Of a stretch of 7,190 bases of DNA, positions 6,314 to 7,190 are shown one piece after another (positions within the stretch are counted from its first letter, which is position 1; each line of letters begins with the position of its first letter). A program made the position numbers and the translations under genes. The DNA is from Pseudomonadota bacterium (GTDB lineage: Bacteria > Pseudomonadota > Alphaproteobacteria > Micropepsales > Micropepsaceae). The stretch is taken from positions 1-7,190 of the forward strand of contig JANYBR010000416.1 of assembly GCA_025360685.1 (NCBI GenBank), written 5' to 3'. The notes beneath the pieces were generated by a model. The model saw nothing but the letters and a program-made list of their open reading frames with translations, did not search any database and was not told the DNA's origin.

Positions 6314-6588
6314 GGCGCCGTTCCTCCATCGTTGGGCATCCGATGGTTTCCGGATGCGTTTTGGTCATGATTGTGCTTATGACCGCCGTGCATGAAGAGG
6401 TGAAGCAACGGACATGCTGCGAGGAGCAGAAATGGGAGATATGGCACTGCCAGAGCGAGATGCGCCGCGTGCTCCGTTACCAGGAAATAACCCGCAATCA
6501 GCAGAAAGCCGATCAACACGATGCGACCGCGGGAGCTGAAGAAACTCCCGCGCTGCTCATCGCGACCAGAACCGTGTTGTTCCGACAT
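6310..6588 (-). CDS. DUF2933 family small membrane protein, His-rich C-terminus
   Basis: This 92-aa protein has a polar N-terminus, a transmembrane helix at about 22-38 (IVLIGFLLIAGYFLV), the block TEHAAHL (38-44), a second helix at about 45-62, then the family hallmark CPLLHLFMHGGHKHNH (59-74) and a His/Asn-rich tail. Cys59 with many nearby His could bind metal; the family is known mainly from metal-resistance neighbourhoods and its biochemical role is not established. Start choice: a GTG at 6591 directly precedes the ATG at 6588. GAGG (8 nt before the ATG) gives the ATG the better spacing, so the 92-aa form is preferred over 93 aa. Its stop overlaps the methyltransferase start by 4 nt, so the two are coupled. 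Confidence 0.85.
   Translation of the reverse strand: MSEQHGSGRDEQRGSFFSSRGRIVLIGFLLIAGYFLVTEHAAHLALAVPYLPFLLLAACPLLHLFMHGGHKHNHDQNASGNHRMPNDGGTAP
6323..6327 (-). promoter_or_regulatory. Strong ribosome binding site of the methyltransferase
   Basis: GGAGG on the minus strand lies 9 nt before the ATG at 6313 and inside the last codons of the DUF2933 gene. It decides this start over the internal Met at residue 5. Confidence 0.7.
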
Positions 6589-6622
6589 CACCTTAACCTC
6601 CGCGTTCTATGTTCCCGGGACG

Positions 6623-7063
6623 CTATTGGCCGTTGGGGTGATGGTCGGCGTGTCGGGTTGCATTCGTGTCCGCAGGCGGTGTTGCGACCACGGGGGCCGT
6701 CATCATCGGACAGCTCGCCATGTGACCGTTGGCCATCATGCCGCCCTGCGCCGGTGCGCTATTTGCCGCACTCGGCATTTGAACGGGGTTGCCACCACCC
6801 CCAATGCGTTGCTGAGCCGGCGATGCGGCTGAAGGCTGATTGGACATCATTGACGCCTGCCCGCCGCCGTTCATCGGGCAATTCATCGCTGTGCCGACCG
6901 GAGTAGCCGCCGGTGTTTGGGTCGCCGGCAAAGGCAACGCAGGTGCCGCCGTCGTTGCAGGCTGATGCGCCGCGAGATCCGTCGCAGCTTGGGTGGTCGC
7001 TGGCACTGCCAGTGCCAGAGCCATGGCCCCGGCAACGAACGCGAATTTAATCGTGATGCTCAT
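6623..7063 (-). CDS. Secreted low-complexity protein with two Cys-Pro-Met motifs, possible periplasmic metal binder
   Basis: I do not recognise a family for this 146-aa protein. Seen: a clear signal peptide (MSITIKFAFVAGAMALALAV..., likely cleaved after about residue 26 at TQA), then an Ala/Pro/Thr-rich linker (30-56), a first motif MNCPM (60-64) followed by a Met/Gly/Ser-rich stretch (QASMMSN), a Gly/Asn/Pro-rich middle, a second cluster MMANGHMASCPMM (109-121), and a tail with HADHH (138-142). The two Cys residues of the mature chain both sit in Met-x-Cys-Pro-Met or close variants, surrounded by Met and His, a make-up seen in periplasmic Cu(I) carriers. The start at 7063 is chosen because GGAGAG lies 6 nt upstream of this ATG; starts further upstream would bury that site in coding sequence and displace the signal peptide. 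It is the first gene of the unit, 34 nt ahead of DUF2933. Real gene and secretion: confident; copper binding: inferred. Confidence 0.8.
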   Translation of the reverse strand: MSITIKFAFVAGAMALALAVPATTQAATDLAAHQPATTAAPALPLPATQTPAATPVGTAMNCPMNGGGQASMMSNQPSAASPAQQRIGGGGNPVQMPSAANSAPAQGGMMANGHMASCPMMTAPVVATPPADTNATRHADHHPNGQ

Positions 7064-7139
7064 TTTACTCTCCATTGGTAGGCGGCTCGCGTTGGCGTTG
7101 TTCGCTTGGAGAGTATCGTCGGGGCGGCGTGGACTATCC

Positions 7140-7153
7140 TTGATCTTGGTCAA
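7140..7153. promoter_or_regulatory. FNR/FixK/ANR-type box, one mismatch
   Basis: On the gene strand the site reads TTGAC-CAAG-ATCAA, nine of ten defined positions of TTGAT-N4-ATCAA and a full match to the FixK-like TTG-N8-CAA core. Its spacing to the GATACT -10 element supports a role as a low-oxygen activator site for the downstream unit. Confidence 0.68.
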
Positions 7154-7174
7154 CAATGGAGCAGTGATCGAGGC

Positions 7175-7185
7175 ATACCCGGTAT
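7175..7185. promoter_or_regulatory. ATACC-C-GGTAT palindrome, candidate operator
   Basis: This perfect 11-base palindrome lies 22 nt beyond the FNR box, upstream of the six-gene promoter. ATAC...GTAT ends around a G/C core resemble CsoR-family operators, and similar ends occur at 801-821. It may control this unit or a gene to the right of the window. Confidence 0.35.
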
Positions 7186-7190
7186 CTGTA

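Larger units (their letters stand above)
7064..7190 (-). promoter_or_regulatory. Promoter region and leader of the six-gene unit
   Basis: Reading leftward, an FNR/FixK box (7153-7140) is followed by GATACT (7117-7112), a four-of-six -10 match whose first base is 29.5 bp from the box centre, exactly the class II FNR spacing. Transcription would start near 7105, giving a leader of about 42 nt with GGAGAG before the ATG at 7063. No good -35 hexamer is seen, as expected for an activator-dependent promoter. Confidence 0.6.

Noticed and set aside
5940..6368. Minus-strand open frame overlapping the methyltransferase and DUF2933 genes
   Set aside because: Conflicts with two family-supported genes that have a coupled ATGA junction and a strong ribosome binding site.
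6343..6906. Plus-strand open frame of 187 codons
   Set aside because: Antisense to DUF2933 and the secreted protein; no recognisable features.
7064..7156. N-terminal extension of the secreted protein by 31 residues
   Set aside because: It would put a charged stretch before the signal peptide and bury the GGAGAG ribosome binding site; the FNR box and -10 also overlap this stretch.
1..7190. CRISPR array, tRNA/rRNA gene, insertion sequence or attachment site
   Set aside because: No regularly spaced repeats, no tRNA-like cloverleaf noticed, and no transposase or integrase reading frame or terminal inverted repeats found by eye.

Overview
The window most resembles an accessory metal/stress region of an alphaproteobacterium, or a related proteobacterium that uses FNR/FixK-type regulators. 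This is inferred from moderately GC-rich coding sequence, perfect or near-perfect TTGAT-N4-ATCAA boxes, and the association of a DUF2933 protein with an isoprenylcysteine/PEMT-type methyltransferase. The genus cannot be named from the sequence alone.

Layout. Positions 1-671 (minus strand) hold the N-terminal 223 codons of an oleate hydratase that runs off the left edge. Positions 672-880 are a divergent control region with four nested or adjacent inverted repeats, including a perfect FNR/FixK box at 822-835. Positions 881-1153 (plus strand) encode a 90-aa CsoR-type metal-sensing repressor with the C-H-C ligand set. From 1197 to 7063 six genes read leftward: a secreted Met/Cys/His-containing protein (146 aa), a DUF2933 membrane protein, an integral-membrane methyltransferase, an ABC ATPase, a two-module FtsX/MacB-type permease and a HlyD/MacA-type periplasmic adaptor. 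Their junctions are 34 nt, a 4-nt ATGA overlap, 151 nt, 1 nt and 3 nt, so they may form one transcription unit, with the 151-nt gap the only weak point. The last 127 bases hold the promoter of this unit, with a second FNR/FixK box at 7140-7153 placed exactly where a class II activator site should be relative to a GATACT -10 element. A separate ATACC-C-GGTAT palindrome lies near the right edge.

Working together (inference). Both visible promoter regions carry an oxygen-type (FNR/FixK/ANR) box, so the CsoR-like gene, perhaps the oleate hydratase, and the six-gene unit may be co-induced under low oxygen. The six-gene unit combines an envelope metal-binding protein and two small membrane proteins typical of copper-resistance islands with a MacAB/LolCDE/Dev-like export machine; the oleate hydratase acts on membrane-derived unsaturated fatty acids. 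A plausible theme is envelope or lipid remodelling and metal handling during micro-oxic stress. The exported substrate is not shown by the sequence.

The oleate hydratase has a Met-Phe-Glu active-site variant (RGGRMFE), and the 146-aa protein is a low-complexity family I do not recognise. These two and the paired FNR boxes are the most interesting points.
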